Origin: Cellulomonas sp. Root485 | GTDB taxonomy: Bacteria; Actinomycetota; Actinomycetes; Actinomycetales; Cellulomonadaceae | Assembly (NCBI RefSeq): GCF_001426705.1 | Contig: NZ_LMFC01000002.1 | Coordinates: 662,559 to 726,558, forward strand | Length of the DNA stretch: 64,000 bases | Direction: 5' to 3' | Shown: positions 17,345 through 28,001 of the stretch, piece by piece | Layout: each line of letters begins with the position of its first letter | Numbering within the stretch: position 1 is the stretch's first letter | Notes under the pieces: generated by a model | What the model was told of the DNA's origin: nothing | Databases searched by the model: none | The model's input: the letters and a program-made list of their open reading frames with translations, nothing else | Position numbers and translations under genes: made by a program

Positions 17345-18672
17345 GTCCCACGTTCTCCTCGCTGAAGTTCCGGAACTACCGGCTGTGGTTCGCCGGGGCG
17401 CTGGTGGCGAACGTGGGCACCTGGATGCAGCGCGTCGCGCAGGACTGGCTGGTCCTCACCGAGCTCACGGACGAGTCCGGGGTGGCGGTCGGCATCACCA
17501 CGGCCTTGCAGTTCGCGCCGGTGCTGCTGCTGTCCCCGTACGCGGGGCTGCTGGCGGACCGGGTGGACCGGCGCAAGCTGCTGATCGCGACGCAGGTGGG
17601 GCAGGGGATCCTCGCCGCCGGGCTGGGCATCCTGGTGCTCAGCGGGCACGCGCAGCTGTGGCAGGTGTACGTGTTCGCGCTCGCCCTCGGGTGCGTGACG
17701 GCGATCGACGGGCCGGTGCGGCAGACGTTCGTGGCCGAGCTGGTGCCCGCGCACAAGCTGTCGAACGCGGTGGGGCTGAACAGCGCGTCGTTCAACGCTG
17801 CCCGGCTCATCGGCCCGGGCGTCGCCGGGCTGCTCATCGCCGCCGTCGGCACCGGGTGGGTGTTCCTCATCAACGCGGTCACGTTCGCCGCGACGATCTT
17901 CTCGCTGACCCGGATGAGGAAGTCGGAGCTGAGCCCGATGCCGACCACCGCGCGCGCCAAGGGGCAGCTGCGCGAGGGCATCGCCTACGTGCGGGGGCGC
18001 AGCGACATCCTCGTGATCATGGTCGTCGTCGGTGTCGTGTCCACGTTCGGCCTCAACTTCCAGCTGACCAGCGCGATGATGGCGCGCAGCGAGTTCGGCA
18101 TGGGCGCGGGGGAGTACGGGATCCTCGGCTCGGTGCTGGCCATCGGGTCGCTGACCGGCGCACTCCTGGCGGCGCGACGGGAACGGCCCCGCGTCCGCCT
18201 GGTCATCGGCGCCGCGTTCGGGTTCGGCATCGCGACCGGCGTGATGGCCCTCATGCCGACGTACCTGACGTTCGCGATCGCCTGCATCCCCGTCGGGCTG
18301 GCGTCGCTGACCATGATGACGGCCGCCAACGCGACCATCCAGCTGAGCACCGACCCTGTCGTACGCGGGCGCGTGATGGCGCTGTACATGATGGTGTTCC
18401 TCGGCGCGACGCCCATCGGGTCGCCCATCGTCGGCTGGATCGGCCAGACGTACGGTCCGCGCTGGGCCATCGGCATCGGCTCGATCTCCGCGCTCCTCGT
18501 GGCCACCGGCGCGGCGCTGTGGGCGTGGAAGAAGTGGGACGTCACCGTCCGGTACCACGTGCGCAGCCGGCCCCACCTCGAGGTGCTGTACCCGGCGCTG
18601 CCCACGCAGCGCGCGCAGACGGCCGCCCGGCTGGGTGCGCAGGAGGCGGCGGACCGCCAGACCGCGGCGTGA
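17341..18672 (+). CDS. MFS transporter (EntS/MFS_3 type)
   Basis: A 443-residue permease with about 12 helices. It opens with LKFRNYRLWFAGALVANVGTW, a signature of the MFS_3 (enterobactin exporter EntS-like) subfamily, and LLADRVDRRKLL is the inter-helix GxLaDRxxRR motif A. It probably exports a small molecule using the proton gradient; the substrate may be the ligand sensed by the MarR protein encoded just upstream. The ATG overlaps the marR stop (ATGA), so the pair is translationally coupled. The C-terminal 40 residues after the last helix are polar and probably cytosolic. Confidence 0.9.
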   Translation: MSPTFSSLKFRNYRLWFAGALVANVGTWMQRVAQDWLVLTELTDESGVAVGITTALQFAPVLLLSPYAGLLADRVDRRKLLIATQVGQGILAAGLGILVLSGHAQLWQVYVFALALGCVTAIDGPVRQTFVAELVPAHKLSNAVGLNSASFNAARLIGPGVAGLLIAAVGTGWVFLINAVTFAATIFSLTRMRKSELSPMPTTARAKGQLREGIAYVRGRSDILVIMVVVGVVSTFGLNFQLTSAMMARSEFGMGAGEYGILGSVLAIGSLTGALLAARRERPRVRLVIGAAFGFGIATGVMALMPTYLTFAIACIPVGLASLTMMTAANATIQLSTDPVVRGRVMALYMMVFLGATPIGSPIVGWIGQTYGPRWAIGIGSISALLVATGAALWAWKKWDVTVRYHVRSRPHLEVLYPALPTQRAQTAARLGAQEAADRQTAA

Positions 18673-18813
18673 CGAGGACCTCCGATTCGGGGGGACGAAA
18701 GGCTCATGTTCGGCGCCGAAGGTGACGATTACGGTCCTTTCGGGCTCGCACGGCGCGAGCCGCACGGTCGCCACTGCACAGGTGGGCGACCACGTCTTGC
18801 AGGGGGAGTGGAC

Positions 18814-21801
18814 ATGCGGCGCAACGGCACCGTGCTGGACCGTCGACGCAGTGCCCGGGTGCGGCGGCTGCTGGTCGCCACCGGTCTGGCGGCGCTCGTC
18901 GTCGCCGTCCCGGTCGTGGGTGCGTACGCCGAGGTGCCGGCCACCGGTGTGACGGTCACGGGCCGGGTCATCGGTCCCGACGGGGCTGCCGTGCAGGGCG
19001 CCAGCGTCACGCCGCAGCTCGACGGCGTCGGCAGCCTGCCCGCGGTGGTCACGGGCGCCGACGGCGCCTACGCCCTGCGCAACCTGGTCCCGGGCTCTTA
19101 TGCGCTGCTCGTGGGCGCGCGGCCCGACACCGGTCTCATGTCCGGCTACTACCCGGACGGTGGCACCCCGGAGGTCCCGGCGCGGCTCACCGTCACCACG
19201 GCCCCCACCCAGGTGGCGCCGGACACCCGTCTGCAGCGAGGCGCGACGGTGGCCGGGACGATCCGACGGCTCGACGGGACCCCGGTGCCGTACGCGGACG
19301 TGTGGGTCGACCTCGTCGGTCCGGGCGGTTACAGCTTCCCCGCTACCACGGACGCCTACGGCAAGTACCGCGCCGTCGGGGTGCGCTCCGGCAAGGTCAC
19401 GGTGTGGGCCGGCTCGACGCTCAACCAGGAGTGGGGTTCCGACTACTCGGGCATCGGCACCTTCTACGCGGGCGCCACCGGCACACCGCGGCGCTCGCAG
19501 GCCACGCAGGTGGTGACGACCGCCGGCGGCTCTCTGACGGGCATCGACATCAAGCTCCCGCCGCGTGGCACGGCACCCGCCGCGCTCGCCATGACCCTCT
19601 CACCGGCGCAGCCGACCTTCGGCCGCCCGGTGACCGTGACCGTCCAGGCGTCCGGCGCGGCCGGCACGCCGACGGGCACGATCGACCTCGCCGCGAACGG
19701 GTTCGTCGGCGACGCGGCGCTGGACGCCCAGGGGCGCGCGACCGTCACGTTCACGCCCGACGCCGGCATCGACTACGTGGAGCTGACCGCCTCGTACGAC
19801 GGCAGCGCGACCTATGCCGCCGCGTCGGGCTACCTCGACTTCCAGCCCGGTGAGCCCGTCGACGCGGGTCCGGCGCCCACCGTCACCGCCGCCTCCCCGT
19901 CGACGGTCAGCGCTGCGGGCGGCACGCGCGTGACGCTGACCGGCACGGGCTTCGACTCGACGGCTGCCGTCTCCGTCGACGGCCTCGCGGCGCAGAACGT
20001 CGTCGTCGACTCGGCCACGTCCCTGCGCGCGACCGTCCCCGCGCACGCCGCGGGTGCGGCCCCCGTCGTCGTGACCACGCGGACGGGCGGGCCCAGCGCC
20101 GCCACGAGCCTCACCTACACGATCGAGCCGACGACGCTCACGCTGGTCACGTCGGCCGCCACGGTGGCGGTCGGCAAGCCGGTGACGTTCACGGCGACCG
20201 TCACCGCGGCCGCAGGGCCGCCGACGGGTCCGGTGCGGTTCAGCGTCGACGGCGGGACGGCGGTCGAGAAGTCGACGGTCGGTGGGGTCGCGACGTACTC
20301 GTCGTCCAGCCTCACGACCGGCAGCCACTCGGTCACCGCCACCTTCGCCGGCGACGGGACCTACAGGTCGAGCACCGCGTCGGTCTCGGTCGTCGCCGTC
20401 CCGCCGCCGCCGATCGTCTCGGCTGTCTGGCCCGCGGTCCTGACCACGGACGGCGGCGTGCGGGTGGCGGTCACGGGTACCGGCCTCTCCGACGCCACGG
20501 TGGTCACGTTCGGCGGCACGCCCGGCACGGGGCTGCAGGTGGTCTCGTCCACCCGGGTGACCGTCGTCGCGCCCGCCCGTGCCGCCGGTACGGCCCAAGT
20601 CCGTGTGACCACGCCGGGGGGGACCTCCACGACGAGCCCGTCGTTCCTCTACGTCGACGTCTCGGACGGTCTGGTGTCGCAGACGCCGCAGCGCGCGGAG
20701 TTCCGACGGGACGTCGTCCCGAACGCCCCGATCTGCCTGCAGATCACCGGGACGAACGGCGTCCCGATGGGCGCGACCGGCGTCGTGCTCAACGTGACGA
20801 CGGTGACCCCGGCCGCTCCTGGCCACGTGCTCGTGTACCCGGACTCCGACGGCACCGGGGCGACCCCGGCGCCGGTCGGCTCGACGGTGAACTTCGAGCC
20901 CGGTGCGGACGTCGCGAACGCGGCGTTCGTGGAGCTGCCGGCCAACGGGAAGGTCTGCTACGTCTCCCGGGGTGGCAGCAGCACCGTCGGCGTGGTGCTC
21001 GACGTCACGGGCTTCACGATGCCGGGCTCCGGGATCGTGACGCAGGCCTCGCAGCGACTGGTCGACACCCGATCGGGTTCCTCCCACGTCGGGAGCGTCA
21101 CCGGACCGGTGGCGCCTCGCACGGTCCAGACCGTGCAGGTGCGCGGCGTGGCGGGGGTGCCCGCGGACGCCAGCGCGGTGATCCTCAGCGCCGTGGTGAC
21201 CAACGTGACCATGCCTGGACACCTGCGCATCTACCCGGCGGGCCCGGACGTGCCCAACACGTCGGTGGTCAACTACGCCCCCGGCAAGGACAAGGCGACG
21301 GCGACGATCGTCAGCCTGCCGGCGTCGGGGAAGATCTCCTTCTACTCCGACACCAGCCTCCCGGTCGAGGTGGTCCTGGACGTCACGGGCTACGTCGTCG
21401 GGGGCAGCACGTACACCGCGATGCCTCCGAAGCGCGTGCTGGACTCACGGTCGGGCAGCGGGCACCTCGGCCCGATCCCGGGTGCTCTGGCAGCCCAGAC
21501 CGCCTATCAGGTCCGCCTCGCGGGCTCGGGCGGGATCCCCGCCGACGCGACCTCCGTGGTGCTCAACGTGGTGGCGATCGGCCCCTCCGCGGTCGGCCAC
21601 CTGCGGATCTACCCGAGCACGGGCGCGTCGACCATCCCGCCGGACGTGTCGAGCATCAACTACGTGCCGGGACGCGACATCCCGAACCTCGTGGTGGTGG
21701 CCCTGCCGGAGAGCGGCATCGTGAACCTCTACTCCAGCATGGCCCCCGGGGGGTCGGTGCACCTCGCCGTCGATGTCGTGGGGTACGTCCCGGCCGGCTG
21801 A
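18814..21801 (+). CDS. Large secreted protein with carboxypeptidase-like, Ig-like and TIG domains
   Basis: A 995-residue surface or secreted protein. A signal peptide is visible (basic stretch, then LLVATGLAALVVAVPVVGAYA near residues 18-40). Next come two carboxypeptidase-regulatory-like domains (residues 45-250), an Ig-like domain, a TIG/IPT domain (PTVTAASPSTVSAAGGTRVT), a second Ig-like domain and a second TIG domain (TDGGVRVAVTGTGLS). Last are three copies of a roughly 110-residue beta-rich repeat, each with VVLNVT, a V-x-x-Y-P segment and a closing VVLDVTG(F/Y). That repeat is common in actinobacterial surface proteins of unknown role. ATG 18814 follows GGGGGAG by five bases. No sorting signal is visible at the C-terminus. 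The likely role is adhesion or wall architecture (inference). Confidence 0.85.
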   Translation: MRRNGTVLDRRRSARVRRLLVATGLAALVVAVPVVGAYAEVPATGVTVTGRVIGPDGAAVQGASVTPQLDGVGSLPAVVTGADGAYALRNLVPGSYALLVGARPDTGLMSGYYPDGGTPEVPARLTVTTAPTQVAPDTRLQRGATVAGTIRRLDGTPVPYADVWVDLVGPGGYSFPATTDAYGKYRAVGVRSGKVTVWAGSTLNQEWGSDYSGIGTFYAGATGTPRRSQATQVVTTAGGSLTGIDIKLPPRGTAPAALAMTLSPAQPTFGRPVTVTVQASGAAGTPTGTIDLAANGFVGDAALDAQGRATVTFTPDAGIDYVELTASYDGSATYAAASGYLDFQPGEPVDAGPAPTVTAASPSTVSAAGGTRVTLTGTGFDSTAAVSVDGLAAQNVVVDSATSLRATVPAHAAGAAPVVVTTRTGGPSAATSLTYTIEPTTLTLVTSAATVAVGKPVTFTATVTAAAGPPTGPVRFSVDGGTAVEKSTVGGVATYSSSSLTTGSHSVTATFAGDGTYRSSTASVSVVAVPPPPIVSAVWPAVLTTDGGVRVAVTGTGLSDATVVTFGGTPGTGLQVVSSTRVTVVAPARAAGTAQVRVTTPGGTSTTSPSFLYVDVSDGLVSQTPQRAEFRRDVVPNAPICLQITGTNGVPMGATGVVLNVTTVTPAAPGHVLVYPDSDGTGATPAPVGSTVNFEPGADVANAAFVELPANGKVCYVSRGGSSTVGVVLDVTGFTMPGSGIVTQASQRLVDTRSGSSHVGSVTGPVAPRTVQTVQVRGVAGVPADASAVILSAVVTNVTMPGHLRIYPAGPDVPNTSVVNYAPGKDKATATIVSLPASGKISFYSDTSLPVEVVLDVTGYVVGGSTYTAMPPKRVLDSRSGSGHLGPIPGALAAQTAYQVRLAGSGGIPADATSVVLNVVAIGPSAVGHLRIYPSTGASTIPPDVSSINYVPGRDIPNLVVVALPESGIVNLYSSMAPGGSVHLAVDVVGYVPAG

Positions 21802-21887
21802 CCGCGGCACGGCTGACCGGGTGGATGCCCGGGTGAATTGCGCCGTTGTCGTCCCGTCCGGGTTGTCCGGGATGTCACGCTCGGGTG

Positions 21888-23702
21888 GTGACTGCTCCCG
21901 TCGACGAGCCGCGCGCGCCCGAGGCGAGCGCTGCCGTCGACGAGCCGGAACCCGCTGCTCTGCCGTCACGCCGCGTGACTGCGCGTCGCGTCGCGTTCGC
22001 CCTGCTGGGCGTCCTGGTCCTCCTGCTCGTCGCCGCGGGGTGGCTGGCGGTCCGCGCTTACCAGGCGGGCACCTCGCTGCTGTCCGCCAAGGACGTGGTG
22101 ACCGAGCTCCAGTCGGACGTCGCCGGCGGTGACACCGACCAGCTCGAGGCGCGCCTCCCGGAGCTCCGGGCGGACCTGGCGACCGCGCGCACCGCGACCG
22201 CGGACCCGGTCTGGCGCCTCGCGGAGCACCTGCCGTGGGCCGGCGCCAACTTCGAGGCGGTCCGCGTGGTCACGGTCTCCCTCGACGACGTCGTGCGCGA
22301 CGCGCTGCCGGCGCTCCAGCAGGTCGACGACGTGCTCGCGTCGCGGCAGGCGCCGGGTGCCGACGGCCGCATCGACCTCGGGCCGTTGCTCGCGGCGGCC
22401 CCGGACATCGTCTCGGCAGCCGAGGGTGCGCACCGGGCGCAGGCGGCGGTGGTCGCGATCGACACCGGCGCGCTGGTCCCGCAGCTGGTCGGTCCCGTCG
22501 AGCAGCTGCAGGACGGGATGAGCCAGGTCGCGGGTGCGCTCGACGCGGGCGCCCAGGTGGCCACGCTGCTGCCGCCGATGCTGGGCGCCGACGGGCCCCG
22601 CACCTACCTGCTGGTCTCGCTGAACTCCGCGGAGCTGCGCAGCGCGGGCGGCATCGTCGGCGCGTTCGCGGTGCTGCACGCCGAGGACGGCGCGCTGTCG
22701 CTGACCGACCAGCGCTCGACCATCGACCTGAAGGGCATCGACGCCCCGATCCTGCCGCTCACCGACGAGGAGCTGACGGTCGACACGGACAAGCTGGGCC
22801 GCTGGGTGCAGGACGCGGTGATCACCCCCGACTTCCCGCGCAGCGCACAGCTGCTCGCCGCGCGCTGGGCGCAGGACATGGGGCAGACGGTGGACGGCGT
22901 GATCGCCGCCGACCCGGTGGGCGCCCGCTACGTGCTGGAGGCCACCGGACCCGTGACGGAGCCGGGCGGCAGCACGATCACCGCCGCCGACGTGCTCCAG
23001 GTCCTGCTGCGCGACGCATACCGCGACATCGCCGAGCCGGCGACCGCGGACGCGTTCTACGCGGGGGTGGCGGTCGCCATCTTCCGCGCGGTGGGTGCCG
23101 GGCAGGGCGACCAGCAGGGTCTGGTGACCGCGCTGGCCCGCGCCGGGAGCGAGGGACGGATCCGGCTCTGGTCGGCGCACGCCGACGAGCAGTCGACGCT
23201 GGCGGCGACGACGATCGGCGCGGCGTTCCTCACGGGTGACTTCCCCGACGCCGCGGGCGTGTTCCTCAACGACGGCACGGCCGGCAAGCTCGGCTACTAC
23301 CTGACGACGAAGGTGACGGTCGAGGACCTGCAGTGCAGCGGCGTCGAGCCGACGGCGACGGTCCGCCTCGACCTCGACTACGACCCGCCCGAGGACGTCG
23401 CCGCCCTGCCCCTGTACGTCACGGGTACCGCGCCGACGGGTCTGCCGGTGGGCACCCTGTCCACCAACGTCACCGTCTACGCCCCGGTGGGGGCGTCCCT
23501 GCAGGCGCTGGGCCTGGACGACGGGTACGTCTCCGGCACCAGCGCGACCGTGGCGGGTCGCGGCGTGCAGGTGGTCACCTCGACCCTCAGCCCGGGCGCG
23601 TCGGAGACCTACCGCGTCACGGTCCCGGTCCGGGACGGGGTGATGTCCGTGTGGACGACCCCCACGCTGACCAGCCCGGGGTTCGTCACCGCATCCTGCT
23701 GA
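21888..23702 (+). CDS. DUF4012-domain membrane-anchored protein
   Basis: A 604-residue protein with a cytosolic tail of about 35 residues, one helix (FALLGVLVLLLVAAGWLAV) and a large extracytoplasmic domain. SLNSAELRSAGGIVGAFAVL in its middle is the core of DUF4012, a family often encoded near actinobacterial surface-polysaccharide genes. LytR-CpsA-Psr-type cell-wall enzymes have a similar topology, but their catalytic arginines are not visible here. GTG 21888 (or 21885) is chosen because further upstream the reading frame lacks a ribosome site. It lies between two other surface-protein genes in the same direction; an operon is possible. The function is unknown. Confidence 0.82.
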   Translation: MTAPVDEPRAPEASAAVDEPEPAALPSRRVTARRVAFALLGVLVLLLVAAGWLAVRAYQAGTSLLSAKDVVTELQSDVAGGDTDQLEARLPELRADLATARTATADPVWRLAEHLPWAGANFEAVRVVTVSLDDVVRDALPALQQVDDVLASRQAPGADGRIDLGPLLAAAPDIVSAAEGAHRAQAAVVAIDTGALVPQLVGPVEQLQDGMSQVAGALDAGAQVATLLPPMLGADGPRTYLLVSLNSAELRSAGGIVGAFAVLHAEDGALSLTDQRSTIDLKGIDAPILPLTDEELTVDTDKLGRWVQDAVITPDFPRSAQLLAARWAQDMGQTVDGVIAADPVGARYVLEATGPVTEPGGSTITAADVLQVLLRDAYRDIAEPATADAFYAGVAVAIFRAVGAGQGDQQGLVTALARAGSEGRIRLWSAHADEQSTLAATTIGAAFLTGDFPDAAGVFLNDGTAGKLGYYLTTKVTVEDLQCSGVEPTATVRLDLDYDPPEDVAALPLYVTGTAPTGLPVGTLSTNVTVYAPVGASLQALGLDDGYVSGTSATVAGRGVQVVTSTLSPGASETYRVTVPVRDGVMSVWTTPTLTSPGFVTASC

Positions 23703-23708
23703 GGCGAA

Positions 23709-23796
23709 CGGGTGAAACGGACGTTTCGGACGAAATCACCCGATAATTCGCACCGGTCGGGCCCTTCTAGCGGACACAATGAAACCGAAATGTCCG
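23709..23796 (+). promoter_or_regulatory. Paired inverted repeats upstream of surface-protein gene
   Basis: Two inverted repeats lie between the DUF4012 stop and the next start. CGGGTGA/TCACCCG has a 20-base spacer (23709-23742). CGGACA/TGTCCG has a 14-base spacer (23771-23796) and ends 25 bases before the ATG. CGGAC recurs four times in the stretch. The symmetry suggests binding sites for a dimeric regulator, or a leader hairpin. No family match is evident. Confidence 0.35.
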
Positions 23797-23821
23797 ATTC
23801 CTAGACGGGGGCGATCCCATC

Positions 23822-24517
23822 ATGGCCAGACTCATCCGCGGCGCGCTCGTCGCGATCTTCGCGGTCCTCGTGGGCCTTGGTGGCACGATGCCGGCTCACG
23901 CAGCCGTTGCACCGTCCCCGAGCCCGACCGTCGAGCTGAACGACGCGTGCGTCAACCCGACGGACTCGTACGGCGTCAAGCGCGTGTGCCAGCTCGACGT
24001 GCAGGTCCTCGCGCCCGTGTGCGACAACGAGGTGCCGAAGCTCAGGTACAAGGTCGTCGCCACCGGCACGCCGAACACCAAGGTGACCATCACCTGGATC
24101 AACCCGAGCGGCCCGGACGTCGTGTACGCCGACCTCCCGCTCGAGGGCACGGTCAACTGGCCGGGCGCCGTCCAGGACTCCAGCGGCCGCGGCATCGACT
24201 GGCCGGGCTGGACGCAGAAGTCTGACGGCTCCTGGGTCGAGGGCGACGAGTTCGACTGGGTCCGCCCCAGCGTGAACGTCCTCTTCCAGGTCAACCCGGA
24301 GGCGACCGTCTCGGTGGGCTACCCGCCGTCGAGCCCGAGCTGCAACACGAACCCGCCCGGCGAGGAGGTCCTCGCCTCGAACACGACGACCGCCGTGCTG
24401 TCCGCCACCGGCTCTGACGCCGGCCCGCTCGCCGCTCTCGGCGCCGGACTCGTCGTCATCGGCGCTCTGGCCGTCGCACTGGTGGCGATCGCCCGCCGTC
24501 GACGCGCGACCTCCTGA
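23822..24517 (+). CDS. Secreted protein with degenerate sortase signal
   Basis: A 231-residue surface protein. The signal peptide spans about residues 1-28 (LVAIFAVLVGLGGTMPAHA). The central region has four or five cysteines (for example CVNPTDSYGVKRVCQ and PVCDNE) that probably pair outside the cell. The C-terminus reads LSATG, then a hydrophobic segment GPLAALGAGLVVIGALAVAL and a basic tail ARRRR. This is the tripartite layout of a cell-wall sorting signal, with LSATG in place of LPxTG. It is close to the LAxTG recognised by actinobacterial class E sortases. ATG 23822 is 24 bases after an inverted repeat, with GGGG near 23806-23812. The function of the folded part is unknown. Confidence 0.75.
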   Translation: MARLIRGALVAIFAVLVGLGGTMPAHAAVAPSPSPTVELNDACVNPTDSYGVKRVCQLDVQVLAPVCDNEVPKLRYKVVATGTPNTKVTITWINPSGPDVVYADLPLEGTVNWPGAVQDSSGRGIDWPGWTQKSDGSWVEGDEFDWVRPSVNVLFQVNPEATVSVGYPPSSPSCNTNPPGEEVLASNTTTAVLSATGSDAGPLAALGAGLVVIGALAVALVAIARRRRATS

Positions 24518-24531
24518 GCGACCGCTCCGAC

Positions 24532-24578
24532 GACAGACGCCCGCCCCCCGTGCTGACCACGGGGGGCGGGCGTCTGTC
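24532..24578. terminator. Strong bidirectional hairpin terminator
   Basis: A perfect 21-base stem (24532-24552 with 24558-24578) closes a CTGAC loop between two convergent genes, 15 bases after one stop and 13 bases before the other. The stem is almost all G-C pairs and has no U-run, as is common in high-GC actinobacteria. It can serve as terminator for both strands. Confidence 0.85.
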
Positions 24579-24591
24579 TGGGCCTGGAGCG

Positions 24592-26554
<1,963 letters not shown>

Positions 26555-26582
26555 GCCCGTCCGGCGCCCGCACCGAACCCGC

Positions 26583-26598
26583 TGTGACCCCCGTCACA
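26583..26598. promoter_or_regulatory. CRP/GlxR-like binding site
   Basis: TGTGACCCCCGTCACA is TGTGA-N6-TCACA with both half-sites perfect, the consensus spacing for actinobacterial cAMP-receptor proteins (Crp, GlxR). It lies 29 bases past the ideR stop and about 270 bases before the c-di-AMP riboswitch. The rest of 26555-26850 has no gene. A possible promoter is GTGACA (26784-26789) with TACGTT (26808-26813). Crp control of resuscitation-type wall hydrolases is known in mycobacteria and Streptomyces; the link here is inference. Confidence 0.5.
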
Positions 26599-26855
26599 CT
26601 GCGTCTGTGCACCCCCTGGGAGCCCCCTGTACGGCACGGCCGTGACCTTTCGGGCAGCCCTGTCGAGGGCATCGTGTGCGCGCTCCCACGCCCCTGATCG
26701 GCGTCTTTGCAGGTCACCTCGGCGATCCGCGACGCGGTGCAGGTCGACCGTCCAACAAGAAGCAAATCTCTCGTGACCAGAACGTGACAATCGCGGTGAG
26801 GGTCCTGTACGTTCGACCTGCTTACCCGGAACCCTCCTCCAGGAAAGCCCTCGAG

Positions 26856-27032
26856 CGGAACGCCTAACCCTGCCGCCGCCACGAGGTCCGCACTGACCGC
26901 CGGCAGGGGCGGGGGACCCAATTGCGGGCACCGGAAGTTCGGTGTCCTTGGGGTGAAGCCGGAGATCCGATCTCGATCGGGGACACGGCCGGGTGTTCTC
27001 CCACCCGAACCCGACAGCTGACCTCGTAGGCA
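26856..27032 (+). promoter_or_regulatory. Cyclic di-AMP (ydaO/yuaA) riboswitch
   Basis: The leader carries the ydaO-class pattern in order: CGCCTAACCCTGCC near 26861, GGGGCGGGGGACCC near 26905-26922, GGGGTGAAGCC near 26950-26960, and the diagnostic core ACCCGAACCCGACAGCTGAC near 27003-27022 followed by CTCGTAGGC. It ends just before the ribosome site of an NlpC/P60 hydrolase, which is where this riboswitch sits in actinobacteria. In characterised members c-di-AMP binding reduces expression. Boundaries are approximate. Confidence 0.9.
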
Positions 27033-27048
27033 TCAGGAGAGGCAACGC

Positions 27049-27822
27049 GTGACCGTGAGCACCACTCGCGCCCGCCATCGTGCGGCGCGCCGTCCTTCGA
27101 CGCCACTGACCGAGTTCGCTTCGGCTGCCTCGGACCAGATGGGAACCGTCGGACGCCGTACTGCTGTCGTCGTCGGTGCGTCGGGACTCGTCGTCTCGAT
27201 GCTCGGCTCGTCCGCCAGCGCAGCCACCGGGGGTGAGGCGGGCGCCCTGCCCGCCGTCGACACTGCCGCTCTGACCGCGTCGGCACGCGCGGTCCTGAAC
27301 ACCTCGCCGGTGGTGACCGCTCCGGTCGAGGCCGCGTGGACGTTCGACGCCCCCGTCGTCACGGCCGAGACGCCCCCGCCCCCGCCGCCGGTCCGTGCGG
27401 CTCCCGCCGCGTCGCGCAGCACCACCCGCGCCGCGACCGCGGCGACGACGGCCCCCGCGGAGACGAACAACGCGATCCCGCAGTCGGTCTCCGGCAACGC
27501 GGTCCTCGAGATCGCCGCCCGCTACGTGGGCACCCCGTACCTCAGCGGTGGGACCACCCCGGACGGCTTCGACTGCTCGGGCTTCACCAGCTACGTCTAC
27601 GCGCAGCTCGGCATCACCCTGCCGCGCACCTCGTCGGGCCAGAAGGCCGCGGGCACCATCGTCTCCCGGGCGGACGCCCAGCCTGGCGACCTCATCTGGA
27701 GCCCCGGCCACATCTCGATCTACGCGGGTGGCAACGAGCAGATCGACTCGCCCCGCCCGGGCACGACGATCCAGTTCCGCGCCATCTGGCAGAGCTCGCC
27801 CGTCTTCATCCGGATCGGCTGA
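27049..27822 (+). CDS. NlpC/P60 peptidoglycan endopeptidase
   Basis: A 257-residue secreted cell-wall hydrolase, expected to cut D-glutamyl to diamino-acid bonds in stem peptides. A hydrophobic export segment lies near residues 41-60 (TAVVVGASGLVVSMLGSSAS), after an unusually long basic N-region. A Pro/Ala/Thr-rich linker follows, then the C-terminal NlpC/P60 domain with catalytic DGFDCSGFTSYVYAQ (Cys), GHISIYAGG (His) and a downstream polar third residue. GTG 27049 has AGGAGAGG six bases upstream. The c-di-AMP riboswitch in the leader and a CRP-like site further up tie its level to wall stress and turgor. A strong terminator follows. Confidence 0.93.
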   Translation: MTVSTTRARHRAARRPSTPLTEFASAASDQMGTVGRRTAVVVGASGLVVSMLGSSASAATGGEAGALPAVDTAALTASARAVLNTSPVVTAPVEAAWTFDAPVVTAETPPPPPPVRAAPAASRSTTRAATAATTAPAETNNAIPQSVSGNAVLEIAARYVGTPYLSGGTTPDGFDCSGFTSYVYAQLGITLPRTSSGQKAAGTIVSRADAQPGDLIWSPGHISIYAGGNEQIDSPRPGTTIQFRAIWQSSPVFIRIG

Positions 27823-27836
27823 CCCCAGCCCTCCGC

Positions 27837-27876
27837 CGACGAGGCCCCGACGACACCGGTCGTCGGGGCCTCGTCG
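27837..27876 (+). terminator. Hairpin terminator after NlpC/P60 gene
   Basis: Perfect 18-base arms (27837-27854 and 27859-27876) enclose an ACCG loop 14 bases after the stop codon. The stem is very GC-rich and is followed by CATTCC rather than a U-tract. It would separate the riboswitch unit from the HNH gene. Confidence 0.8.
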
Positions 27877-28001
27877 CATTCCGGCACCGGGTGCGGCCCT
27901 CCGCGAGGGGCGGCGCGTACTCTGGCCGTGCACCACGTGAGTTGCTTCGCTTCGCCGGGCCGGCAGCCAGCCGGTCCGACCCCCGAGGTCGGGAGAACGC
28001 C

